From contig CALLRW010000001.1 in NCBI GenBank assembly GCA_938014215.1, positions 124,001-188,000 of the forward strand: 64,000 bases of DNA, written 5' to 3'. Positions 34,730 to 42,854 of the stretch are shown here, one piece after another; position 1 is the first letter of the stretch; the number at the start of each line of letters is the position of its first letter. Both the position numbers and the translations under genes were made by a program. Under the pieces are notes generated by a model, which was not told the DNA's origin, did no database searches, and was given only the letters and a program-made list of their open reading frames with translations. Source of the DNA: an uncultured Alistipes sp. Lineage in GTDB: Bacteria; Bacteroidota; Bacteroidia; Bacteroidales; Rikenellaceae.

Positions 34730-35608
34730 ATGAATACCGTCTGGATCGTACTTCCCATTCTGATCGTGCTGATGTTCCAACTCGGCATCGAACTCGACCG
34801 TCAGGCCTTTGCCGCCCTTTTCCGCCGTCCGTCCGCCATCGTCGCGGGGCTCGTCGGCCAGCTGGTGGTGCTGCCGCTGGTGGCGCTGCTGGTCGGGGTC
34901 TTCCTGCGGCTGGAGCCCGAGTGGTTCCTCGGTCTGATGCTGATCGCCTGCTGTCCGGGCGGCAGCTCTTCAAATGTCTTCTCGATGCTCGCACGCGGCG
35001 ACGTGGCCCTCTCGGTGACGCTCACGGCGCTGAGCAGCCTCGTGACGCTCTTCACCATCCCGCTGGTGATGAGCCTCGCGGCCCGCTTCGTCGAGGTGCA
35101 TGCCGAGACGGCGATCGACCTCCCGGCAGGAAAATTGCTGTTGCAGAATCTCGTGCTGCTCTTCCTGCCGATGGCGGCCGGAGCGCTCTTCCGGCAGCTG
35201 CGGCCCCGGGCCGCGCGGCGGACCCATGACGTGCTGCGGCGGGTGGCCTTCCCGGCGCTGATGCTGCTGGCGGCGCTCTTCTTCGTGCAGTATGCCCGGG
35301 TGATCGTCGAGAACTTCGCGGTGCTGGGGGTGGCAGCCGGCGGGTTGATCCTGCTGGCCATGGGCGCCGGGTCGTTGCTGGCCCGCGGATTCCGCCTCGG
35401 ACGCGCCGCACGCCGCACCATCGTCATCGAGGTCGGCATGCAGAACGCCGCCCAGGCCATCGCCATTGCCGCCTCGCCGCTGATCTTCAACGATGCGCGG
35501 ATGGCCATCCCGGCGATCGTCTACGCACTGCTGATGAACGTCATCCTGCTCGTCTACCTCCGCCTGCTGTCGAAGCCTGCTCCGGACGGCGTGCCCGAAG
35601 GGGAGTGA
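34730..35608 (+). CDS. Bile acid:sodium symporter family transporter
   Basis: A 292-residue membrane protein of the BASS family (about nine helices), sodium-coupled carriers of organic anions. The signature CCPGGSSSNVFSML (about residues 75-88) marks the first crossover region, and VGMQNAAQAIAIA the second, which together form the sodium sites in homologues. The substrate cannot be read from sequence: family members carry bile acids, pantoate, pyruvate or other organic acids. The start at 34730 puts the first helix at the N terminus; the longer frame overlaps the tRNA terminator. Confidence 0.88.
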   Translation: MNTVWIVLPILIVLMFQLGIELDRQAFAALFRRPSAIVAGLVGQLVVLPLVALLVGVFLRLEPEWFLGLMLIACCPGGSSSNVFSMLARGDVALSVTLTALSSLVTLFTIPLVMSLAARFVEVHAETAIDLPAGKLLLQNLVLLFLPMAAGALFRQLRPRAARRTHDVLRRVAFPALMLLAALFFVQYARVIVENFAVLGVAAGGLILLAMGAGSLLARGFRLGRAARRTIVIEVGMQNAAQAIAIAASPLIFNDARMAIPAIVYALLMNVILLVYLRLLSKPAPDGVPEGE

Positions 35609-35686
35609 CGGCCGTGTGTCGGGAGGAGGCGGTGGCATCGGGGTGAAAAAATCCGAATTGTCCGGACGGATTGCGCCCGGTTTTCA

Positions 35687-35694
35687 TATCTTTG
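35687..35694 (+). promoter_or_regulatory. -7 box directly before the TonB-dependent receptor
   Basis: TATCTTTG ends only four bases before the ATG. If used, the transcript would have essentially no leader. Confidence 0.5.
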
Positions 35695-35698
35695 TATT

Positions 35699-38083
35699 AT
35701 GAAACGCTTGTCTCTCTTTGGGTTGCTGCTGCTCCTGCCGCTGGTGGGGGCGCTGGCTCAGTCGAATCTCTATCCGGTCAGTGGTCGGGTGATCGACCGC
35801 CTGACGCGCCGTCCCGTACCCTATGCCGCCGTGGTGCTGGCCGGGCAGGAGCGCACGGGCACCTCGACCGACTCGCTCGGCCGCTTCCGCCTCGAGCACG
35901 TAAGGCCCGGCATCTGGCGCCTGACGGTCTCATCGGTGGGCTACAAGAGCACGACGACCCCCGAATACATGGTCTCGGCCGCCACCCCCTTCATCGAGGT
36001 CGAACTCGAGGAGGATGCCACGCAGGTCGAGGCGGTGACGGTGCGGCCGTCGCCCTTCCGCGTGACGACCGAGAGCCCGGTGAGCCTGAAGGTCATCGGC
36101 CTGCAGGAGATCGAGAAGAGCCCCGGATCGAACCGCGACGTCTCGCGCATCGTGCGCTCCTATCCGGGTGTGGCCTTCTCGCCGGTGGGCTACCGCAACG
36201 ACCTGATCGTGCGCGGCGGCGGACCCTCGGAGAACAAGTTCTACATGGACGGCATCGAGATCCCGAATATCAACCACTTCGCCACGCAGGGCGCTACGGG
36301 CGGCCCGGTGAGCATCGTCAATGCCGATCTGGTGCGCGAGATCTGCTTCTATACGGGGGCCTTCCCGGCCGACCGGGCCGGAGCGATGAGTTCGGTGCTC
36401 GACTTTCAGCTGCGCGACGGAAATCCCGAACGGCAGACCTTCAAGGCGACGCTCGGCGCCTCGGAGGTGGGGCTGAGCGGCAGCGGCCACATCGGCCGGA
36501 AGACGACCTATCTCTTCTCGCTGCGGCAGTCCTACCTGCAGCTGCTGTTCAAGATGCTGGGGCTGCCCTTCCTGCCGAACTACATCGACGGGCAGGTGAA
36601 GGTGAAGACGCGCCTCTCGGAGCGCGACGAACTGACGGTGCTCGGGCTGGCCGGCATCGACAACATGAAGCTCAACGTCGACGAGGAGGGCGAGAATGCC
36701 GAATACATGCTGAGTTACCTGCCGCGCATCCAGCAGGAGACTTTCACCGTCGGGGCCTCGTGGCGCCACTACGCCGGCCGCCACGTGCAGACCGTGACGC
36801 TGAGCCACAACTACCTGAACAACCGCAACCTGAAATATCGCAACAACGACTCCTCGAGCGAGGAGAATCTCAACCTGCGGCTGCGTTCCGTCGAGCAGAA
36901 GAGCACGCTGCGCGGCGAGAACCGCACCTATCTCAACGGCCGGTGGAGCGTGCGCGAGGGGGTCGAGTTGAGCTGGTCGAACTACACGAACCGTACGCTG
37001 CAGCGCCTCTATGTCAACAAGCAGCAGGAACTTTCGGATTACAACACCCGTCTGGGCTTCCTCGGCTGGGGGCTCTTTGCCTCGGCCGAATACGTCTCGC
37101 TCGACAAGCGGCTGAAGGCCTCGGCCGGCGTGCGCGCCGACGGCTGCGACTATTCGGGTCGCATGGCCCGCTTCTGGGAGCAGCTCTCGCCCCGGGCATC
37201 GATCTCCTATGCGTTGAGCGCTTCGTGGTCGGTGAGCGGTGCCGCGGGCCTCTACTACCAGCTGCCGCCCTATACGGCGCTGGGATTCAAGGAGGAGGGG
37301 CGGCTGGTCAACCGTTCGCTCGACTACATGCACGTCGCAACTGTCAGCGCCGGATTCGACTGGCGCCACCGCGACCGGCTGATCGTGTCGGTCGAGGGCT
37401 TCTACAAGCGTTATGGACAGGTTCCCCTGTCGCTCGTCGACGACATCCCGCTCTCGTGCAAGGGCGATGACTACGGCGTGGTGGGCAACGAGGCGCTCGT
37501 TTCGTCGGCCCAGGGACGGGCCTACGGCGTCGAGGCCATGGCGCGGTGGCAGATCCCCGGCCGGCTCAGCGTCGTGGGATCGGTGACCCTCTATCGTTCG
37601 GAGTATCGCAACAGCCCGTCGGCTCCGTGGATCGCCTCGGCGTGGGACAACCGCTTCGTGGTGAACCTCAGCGGTACGTACGACTTCCCGCGCCACTGGA
37701 GTTTCGGTGCCAAGCTGAGTGCCGTGGGCGGTGCCCCCTATACGCCCTACGATCTGGATCGTTCGTCGCTTGTCTCGGCCTGGGATGTGCAGGGACGCCC
37801 CTATTACGACTATTCGCGTTACAATGCCGAGCGGCTCGATGCCTTTGCGCAGCTGGATATCCGCCTCGACAAGGTCTTCTACTTCAAGCGCTGCATGCTC
37901 GGTTTCTACATCGACCTGCAAAACGTCACGGTGAGCAAGTACCGTTCGCCCGACGTCTGGATGTCGACCGGCGAGATCGAGAATCCGGAGGCTCCCGTCG
38001 ATCAGCAGCGCTATCGGATGAAGAAGATCGAGCAGGTGAGCGGTACGCTGCTGCCGACGCTGGGCATCACGATCGAATTTTAG
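35699..38083 (+). CDS. TonB-dependent receptor with carboxypeptidase-like N-terminal domain
   Basis: A 794-residue outer-membrane receptor. The signal peptide is residues 1-20. A carboxypeptidase-regulatory-like beta domain (about 27-105, SGRVIDRLTRRPVPYAAVVL) is followed by the plug (about 125-235, with IVRGGGPSENKFYMDGIEIPN) and a 22-strand-type barrel that ends in GITIEF, with the terminal Phe required for membrane insertion. No STN domain is present, so it is not of the sigma-signalling type. No SusD partner follows, which argues against a polysaccharide system. The ligand is unknown. The cobalamin riboswitch lies downstream of it and therefore does not control it. Confidence 0.92.
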   Translation: MKRLSLFGLLLLLPLVGALAQSNLYPVSGRVIDRLTRRPVPYAAVVLAGQERTGTSTDSLGRFRLEHVRPGIWRLTVSSVGYKSTTTPEYMVSAATPFIEVELEEDATQVEAVTVRPSPFRVTTESPVSLKVIGLQEIEKSPGSNRDVSRIVRSYPGVAFSPVGYRNDLIVRGGGPSENKFYMDGIEIPNINHFATQGATGGPVSIVNADLVREICFYTGAFPADRAGAMSSVLDFQLRDGNPERQTFKATLGASEVGLSGSGHIGRKTTYLFSLRQSYLQLLFKMLGLPFLPNYIDGQVKVKTRLSERDELTVLGLAGIDNMKLNVDEEGENAEYMLSYLPRIQQETFTVGASWRHYAGRHVQTVTLSHNYLNNRNLKYRNNDSSSEENLNLRLRSVEQKSTLRGENRTYLNGRWSVREGVELSWSNYTNRTLQRLYVNKQQELSDYNTRLGFLGWGLFASAEYVSLDKRLKASAGVRADGCDYSGRMARFWEQLSPRASISYALSASWSVSGAAGLYYQLPPYTALGFKEEGRLVNRSLDYMHVATVSAGFDWRHRDRLIVSVEGFYKRYGQVPLSLVDDIPLSCKGDDYGVVGNEALVSSAQGRAYGVEAMARWQIPGRLSVVGSVTLYRSEYRNSPSAPWIASAWDNRFVVNLSGTYDFPRHWSFGAKLSAVGGAPYTPYDLDRSSLVSAWDVQGRPYYDYSRYNAERLDAFAQLDIRLDKVFYFKRCMLGFYIDLQNVTVSKYRSPDVWMSTGEIENPEAPVDQQRYRMKKIEQVSGTLLPTLGITIEF

Positions 38084-38165
38084 CGGCGGCGGGTTCCGAT
38101 ATTCGGCAGGGGTGACTTCCGCCGGACGGGCATCCGGCAGGTTTCGTCATGCGGCGGGGCCGGCT

Positions 38166-38240
38166 TCCGGTCGGATATCAACATTCGGTCGGACATCAAC
38201 ATCCGGTCGGACATCAATATCCGGTCGGACATCAATATCC
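38166..38240. repeat. 18-base tandem repeat
   Basis: Four units of CCGGTCGGACATCAATAT type with period 18, the last two identical, lying 85 bases after the receptor gene. One minus-strand frame would read IDVRPD repeats, but no credible gene surrounds it. Confidence 0.9.
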
Positions 38241-38344
38241 GGCGGGCGGATCTCGCCGGAGCCGGGAGCTTGACCGGCTGCGGGGCCCCGGTTGCAGGGT
38301 TGTGGAGCCATCGCCGATGTGCGGCATTTTTCCACAGACAAAAA

Positions 38345-38478
38345 AACAGCAGGGAATCTCGCGACTGCCTGCTGCCTTCGGAGGTTGCCCTCCTAAACTA
38401 CTAACCCAAACTTAAATAAATGAAGAAACCTCACTGCGGTTGCTGACCCGCAGCTGACTCCAAAGAGTCAAAATGCGT
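38345..38478 (+). other. Structured leader-like segment with an eight-codon minigene
   Basis: Hairpins CAGCAGG/CCTGCTG (about 38351-38378) and GGAGG/CCTCC are followed by an AACCCAAACTTAAATAA tract and ATGAAGAAA at 38420, the typical start context of SusC-like genes. The frame stops after eight codons (MKKPHCGC). CTGCGG/CCGCAG and TGACTC/GAGTCA hairpins follow. It may be a remnant of a lost outer-membrane gene or a leader-peptide attenuator. Confidence 0.4.
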
Positions 38479-38568
38479 GCCAGACGGGAATGCCCGACCG
38501 ACGGTGGTTCCCGAATGCCTGAATCCTCGTATGATCGAGCTTTTTCGGAGGATTTCCCGTGGAAAAGT

Positions 38569-38598
38569 TTGTCCGTCCGGGAAAAAGGGTTATCTTTA
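38569..38598 (+). promoter_or_regulatory. Promoter of the cobalamin riboswitch transcript
   Basis: TTG (38569-38571), 19 bases, TATCTTTA (38591-38598), one mismatch in the last base. The riboswitch starts about 10 bases downstream. Confidence 0.75.
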
Positions 38599-38607
38599 CC
38601 GCGCAAT

Positions 38608-38775
38608 GGTTTCCCCACGCCGGGGAATGAAAAGGGAATGCCGTGTGAATCGGCAACAGTTCCCGCTGCTGTGAGTTCCGGACCCTTTGCGGGTCGTTTG
38701 TCGCGGCATTCCGAGCCACTGGTCCCTGGGACCGGGAAGGCGCCGCTCAAGGAACGAGTCAGAAGACCTGCCTTG
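38608..38775 (+). promoter_or_regulatory. Cobalamin (B12) riboswitch
   Basis: The conserved blocks appear in order: AAAAGGGAATGCCGTGTGAA, then CAGTTCCCGCTGCTGTGA (38657-38674), GAGCCACTGGTCC (38713-38725), GGGAAGGC (38734-38741) and the 3' GTCAGAAGACCTGCC (38758-38772). These match the B12-box core and its flanking helices. In Bacteroidota such elements repress B12-uptake or B12-independent genes when adenosyl- or related cobalamins are present. The next gene in the same direction begins 280 bases downstream at 39055. The stretch between holds a hairpin near 38969-38993 (CCGGAAGCCG with CGGCCTCCGG) and no other gene. Confidence 0.93.
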
Positions 38776-39054
38776 CACGATCGGATGTTTGCTCCTGCGG
38801 AGAAAGGGAGAAACGGAACGAGTGTCGGTGTGCGCGAAACGGCGTGCATGCGGTGAGCCGCACCGCTTGATTCCCTCTTTTTCCTGCTTCCCCGGCTGTG
38901 GGCAAAATCCGTCGGACGGACTTTTACGGGTGTATGAGTCTCTCTCCGCTGAATCCCTCTCTCCTCGTCCGGAAGCCGTCAGACGGCCTCCGGCTGCCGG
39001 TAACGTATGGTCCGTACCGAACCCCGGGAGACAACCTTTTTAAAACAAAAAAGT

Positions 39055-40704
39055 ATGAAGAGAAGGATTTTGATGATTGGAATTTGCGGGTTGCTCCTCG
39101 GCAGTTGCGGCAAGAAGGAGAACCCGGGTGTCGAACCGCCCCTCCCCGGACCGAAACCGGTCTCGCCCGAACTGCAGCGGCAGGCCGAAAAGATCAACGC
39201 TCAGATGACGACGCTCCGCAGTCTGATCGGGGCTCTCGCACGGACGGAGCTCTCCTCGCTGCGGGAGGAGGAGTCGGGAACGAAGCTCCTCTTTCGCGAC
39301 GGCACGGAGTTGACGGTGGTCTGCTCGCCGTCGGCCGACGGCATGCCGCTGATCGGCGTGATGCCCGACGGGGAGGCGTATTATTGGACGTTGGCGGCCG
39401 GTGAGAAGCCGCAGCCGCTCGCCGACGAGGCGGGCAAACGGCTCCCGGTGAGCGGCGATCTGCCGCAGCTGGGGGTCGACGGCGACGGCTACTGGACCCT
39501 GACCGCGGGTGAGCGGACACCGTGGCGGATTGTCGATGCGGCGGGGGCTCCGCTGCGGGCCGACGAGGCGGTGCAGACCGCGCTGTTCCGCTCGATTACC
39601 GAAGAGGCGGGGCGTGTCGAGATTCTCCTTACGGACAAGACCCGGCTGTCGACCGTGCGGGTGACCGATCTGAGTGCCGCCGGGCGGGCAAACTGTTATC
39701 TGGTTCCGGCTCCCGGGCGGTATGCCTTCGATGCCACGCTCCGCGGCAACGGGGTTGGCGATGCGGCGACGGCGGGTTTCGACCCGAAGATCGAACTCTC
39801 GGACGACATGCGGGCCGTCTGGCTGTGGAGCGACCGGGAGGGGCTCGTCTCGGAGGTTGAGCTCGACCGTTCGGCCGGCGAGATCCTCTTTACGGCCGGT
39901 GCGGAGCGCGGCAATGCGGTCATCGCTCTGCTGCGCGGCCAGACGATTGTCTGGAGCTGGCACCTCTGGATGACCGAGCCCCCGCAGACGATGACCTGCG
40001 GCAGCGGAGCCACCTTCATGGACCGCAATCTCGGAGCCCGAGGTGCGACGGTCGGCGGGACCGATGCCTATGGACTCTACTACCAGTGGGGGCGCAAGGA
40101 CCCCTTCTACGGCGGTGAGAAGACCGAAACCTCGTCGACGGCCTTTGCCGAGGCGAAGCGGCTGACGGTGGTGAATCCCGAGGCGGGGGCGGCGTGGAAC
40201 ATCGACAAGCGGACCGTGACGGTCGGCGAGGCTGCCGCCGCACCGATGACCTTCTTCAGCGCCAAGGTCGGCGCGACGGGCGCATACGACTGGCTGACGC
40301 AGCCCGTTGCCGGACTGTGGGGGGCGGCCAAGACGCTCAACGATCCCTGTCCGCCGGGTTACAAGGTCCCGGAGGTGACGGCCTGGGAGGGTATTGCCAC
40401 GGGCAACAACTATGTCGAGGGGGTCTCGGCCTGGGACGATCCGAATTTCGGCATCACGCTCACGTTCGACGGCCGGACCGGCTGGTATCCGGCACAGGGC
40501 TACCGTTTCCACTCCTACGGCAGCATCGCCGGACTGCGCGCGTCGAACGGCGGATCGGGCTATTACTGGTCATCGACCCCCGCCGGACGGAATGCGCGCT
40601 ATCTCTTCTTCCGGCGGCCGCTCTCCACGAGCAGCGGTTCGATCAACCTCTCGCTGGACAACGTCCGTTCGGCCGGTTATACCGTCCGCTGCTGCCGCGA
40701 ATAG
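39055..40704 (+). CDS. Riboswitch-associated lipoprotein, DUF4988-like N terminus and FISUMP-like C terminus
   Basis: A 549-residue lipoprotein: MKRRILMIGICGLLLGSC with the lipid cysteine at C18, then a proline-rich linker and a short coiled coil (PELQRQAEKINAQMTTLRSLIGAL) like the N terminus of DUF4988 surface proteins. Residues about 65-185 hold two repeated beta units (each with YWTL..GE). The C-terminal 230 residues resemble the Fibrobacter-succinogenes major paralogous domain: FMDRNLGARG, GLYYQWGRKDPF, DPCPPGYKVP and GYYWSSTP, ending in YTVRCCRE. Such domains occur on surface lipoproteins. Its position after a B12 riboswitch suggests a part in cobalamin capture at the cell surface, but no BtuB or BtuFCD gene is nearby and the role is inferred. 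A strong terminator follows, so it is a one-gene unit. Confidence 0.82.
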   Translation: MKRRILMIGICGLLLGSCGKKENPGVEPPLPGPKPVSPELQRQAEKINAQMTTLRSLIGALARTELSSLREEESGTKLLFRDGTELTVVCSPSADGMPLIGVMPDGEAYYWTLAAGEKPQPLADEAGKRLPVSGDLPQLGVDGDGYWTLTAGERTPWRIVDAAGAPLRADEAVQTALFRSITEEAGRVEILLTDKTRLSTVRVTDLSAAGRANCYLVPAPGRYAFDATLRGNGVGDAATAGFDPKIELSDDMRAVWLWSDREGLVSEVELDRSAGEILFTAGAERGNAVIALLRGQTIVWSWHLWMTEPPQTMTCGSGATFMDRNLGARGATVGGTDAYGLYYQWGRKDPFYGGEKTETSSTAFAEAKRLTVVNPEAGAAWNIDKRTVTVGEAAAAPMTFFSAKVGATGAYDWLTQPVAGLWGAAKTLNDPCPPGYKVPEVTAWEGIATGNNYVEGVSAWDDPNFGITLTFDGRTGWYPAQGYRFHSYGSIAGLRASNGGSGYYWSSTPAGRNARYLFFRRPLSTSSGSINLSLDNVRSAGYTVRCCRE

Positions 40705-40724
40705 CCGCACGACCGGGTGTTATG

Positions 40725-40765
40725 AAAAAAGCCGCCGATGGAGCGAACTCCATCGGCGGCTTTGC
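40725..40765. terminator. Bidirectional terminator
   Basis: GCCGCCGATGGAG pairs perfectly with CTCCATCGGCGGC around CGAA, with A-run before and T-run after. It separates the riboswitch lipoprotein from the convergent DUF3784 gene. Confidence 0.93.
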
Positions 40766-40777
40766 TTTGGCCGGTCA

Positions 40778-41143
40778 TCAGCCCTTTTTGCACGGTTCCT
40801 TGTGCTTGCTGTCCGACTCTTCGGTCTGTTTTCGGAAGCGTCCTCCGGTGTTGGCGTAGATGACGGCTCCGACGGCTCCGATCACCAGCCAGATCACCCC
40901 GGCCAGCCACAACCCCTTCCCGGGCCACAGGCTGTCGGCACCCATCAGCAGCATGCAGGCGGCGCAGTAGAGCATCAGTTTGCCCATGAAGCGGCACAGC
41001 GCCCGTTCGTCATAGCCTTTGCGCTCCTCTTCGGACATCGTGTTGTAGCCGGCGATCAGCCGTGCGCCGTGTCCCGCGAGGAAGACGCCGCCCAGCACGA
41101 GGAAGAGCAGGGCGAACACCCCGCAGACGATCCGCTCTCCCAC
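40778..41143 (-). CDS. DUF3784 membrane protein
   Basis: A 121-residue protein with three predicted membrane helices and the family signature AGYNTMSEEERKGYDE between the first and second. The function is unknown. It lies 12 bases after purB on the same strand and is probably cotranscribed. The C-terminal tail is charged (KQTEESDSKHKE). Confidence 0.88.
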   Translation of the reverse strand: MGERIVCGVFALLFLVLGGVFLAGHGARLIAGYNTMSEEERKGYDERALCRFMGKLMLYCAACMLLMGADSLWPGKGLWLAGVIWLVIGAVGAVIYANTGGRFRKQTEESDSKHKEPCKKG

Positions 41144-41155
41144 GGCCGTCGACTG

Positions 41156-42502
41156 TTAGCGGAAGACGCCCGTGTAGGTCATCGGCGAGAGGGCGCGCAA
41201 CTCCTCCTTGACTGCTTCCGAAACGTTGAGCGTCTCGATGAAGTCGGCGATTGCCTCGCGCGTGATGTGGGTGTTCGTGCGGGTGAGGGCCTTCAGCGCC
41301 TCATAGGGTTTCGGATAGCCCTCGCGGCGCAGAATCGTCTGGATGCCCTCGGCCACGACGGCCCAGTTCTGCTCCAGATCGTGCTCCAGCGCCTCGCGGT
41401 TGAGGATCACCTTGTTCAGACCCTTCATCAGCGACTGCAGGGCGATCACGGCGTGGGCCACCGGGACGCCGATGTTGCGCAGCACGGTCGAGTCGGTCAG
41501 GTCACGCTGCAGGCGCGAAACGGGGAGTTTCGAGGCGAGGTGCTCGAAGACGGCGTTGGCGATGCCGAAGTTGCCCTCGGCATTCTCGAAGTCGATCGGG
41601 TTGACCTTGTGGGGCATGGCGCTCGAACCGACCTCGCCGGCCTTGATCTGCTGCTTGAAGTACTCCATCGAGATATAGGTCCACATGTCGCGCGAGAGGT
41701 CGATCAGGATGGTGTCGATGCGCTTCATGTTGTCGAAGATGGCCGCCAGGTTGTCGTAGTGCTCGATCTGGGTGGTGAACTGCGAGCGGCAGAGGCCGAG
41801 CTTTTCGTTGACGAAGCGGTTGGCGAAGGCCACCCAGTCGATCCCGGGATAGGCCGCATGGTGGGCGTTGAAGTTGCCCGTGGCGCCGCCGAACTTGGCC
41901 GGAACCGCAATGCCGTGGAGCATGACGAGCTGCTTCTCGAGACGCTCGACGAAGACCGAGAACTCCTTGCCGAGCGACGTGGGCGAGGCGGGCTGTCCGT
42001 GGGTGCGGGCCAGCATCGGGACGGTGCGCCACTCCTGGGCGAACGAAGCGAGCTTGTCGCGGACCTCCTCGACGGCCGGGTAGTAGACGCCGGTCATGGC
42101 CTCCTTGAGCGAGAGGGGGATGGCCGTGTTGTTGATGTCCTGCGAGGTGAGACCGAAGTGGACGAACTCCTTGTAATCCCCGAGACCCAGGGCATCCATC
42201 TTCTCCTTGATGAGGTACTCGACGGCCTTGACGTCGTGGTTGGTGACCGATTCGATCTCCTTGACACGCCGGGCGTCCTCCTCCGAGAAGTCGGTGTAGA
42301 GGCTCCGCAGGTCGGCGAAGCGGGCGTGGTCGAAGCCGGCCAGCTGCGGCAGCGGCAGTTCGCACAGGGCGATGAAGTATTCGACCTCGACACGGATCCG
42401 GTAGCGAATCAGGGCCTGTTCGGAGAAGTAGTCGGCCAGTTTCTCCGTCTTGTTGCGGTAGCGCCCGTCGATGGGCGAGATAGCGGTCAGTGTGTTGAGC
42501 AT
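41156..42502 (-). CDS. purB: Adenylosuccinate lyase
   Basis: A 448-residue enzyme of the fumarase/aspartase superfamily that acts twice in purine synthesis, releasing fumarate from SAICAR and from adenylosuccinate. The superfamily signature GSSAMPHKVNP is present, as are the substrate-site blocks LTSQDINNTA and ARTHGQPASPTSLGKE. The start at 42502 gives the family N terminus (MLNTLTAISPIDGRY); the longer frame is removed. A minus-strand TAAATTTG box at 42602-42609 would give a leader of about 90 bases. Confidence 0.96.
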   Translation of the reverse strand: MLNTLTAISPIDGRYRNKTEKLADYFSEQALIRYRIRVEVEYFIALCELPLPQLAGFDHARFADLRSLYTDFSEEDARRVKEIESVTNHDVKAVEYLIKEKMDALGLGDYKEFVHFGLTSQDINNTAIPLSLKEAMTGVYYPAVEEVRDKLASFAQEWRTVPMLARTHGQPASPTSLGKEFSVFVERLEKQLVMLHGIAVPAKFGGATGNFNAHHAAYPGIDWVAFANRFVNEKLGLCRSQFTTQIEHYDNLAAIFDNMKRIDTILIDLSRDMWTYISMEYFKQQIKAGEVGSSAMPHKVNPIDFENAEGNFGIANAVFEHLASKLPVSRLQRDLTDSTVLRNIGVPVAHAVIALQSLMKGLNKVILNREALEHDLEQNWAVVAEGIQTILRREGYPKPYEALKALTRTNTHITREAIADFIETLNVSEAVKEELRALSPMTYTGVFR

Positions 42503-42854
42503 AGGGTATAGCGTTTTTTGTATTGCCGTCGGGCGGATCCGTCCGGCGAGACTCCTCTCGGCGGGGCCGTGAAGGGCCGGGCGGCAGGTTTTTTTCCGGC
42601 TCAAATTTACGACAATAAATCGGATTTTGGCCGTTCGTCGAGAGATTTTGTGGTTCGAAGCCGTTTTTGCCCTTTTCCGATTTGGATACGGAACATTTTT
42701 TTGCTATTTTAGCGAGCAATTCGAAAGATCTTACGAGCGATTCGAAAGATCTTCCCGATCCGATTCGCAAATGCGACACACCTCCGCGGTCGGCGATCCG
42801 CGGTCGATTCCGAATCGGAAACTCAATCTTACACTTTAAAAATTTTTACTGCTT
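42503..42854. other. Divergent intergenic region with a 21-base direct repeat
   Basis: This 352-base gap separates purB from the BACON lipoprotein. It contains the purB -7 box (TAAATTTG, minus strand, 42602-42609). Two 19-base copies starting GAGC(A/G)ATTCGAAAGATCTT begin at 42714 and 42735, exactly 21 bases apart and hence on the same DNA face. No gene is visible. No good plus-strand promoter matches the usual pattern. Confidence 0.6.

Noticed and set aside
35699..38083. Receptor under control of the cobalamin riboswitch (a BtuB)
   Set aside because: The riboswitch and its promoter lie downstream of the receptor gene and point away from it, and the receptor lacks any specific B12 feature I can name.
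38147..38341. A minus-strand gene with IDVRPD repeats
   Set aside because: Sixty-four codons, mostly the 18-base repeat, with no promoter or conserved part.
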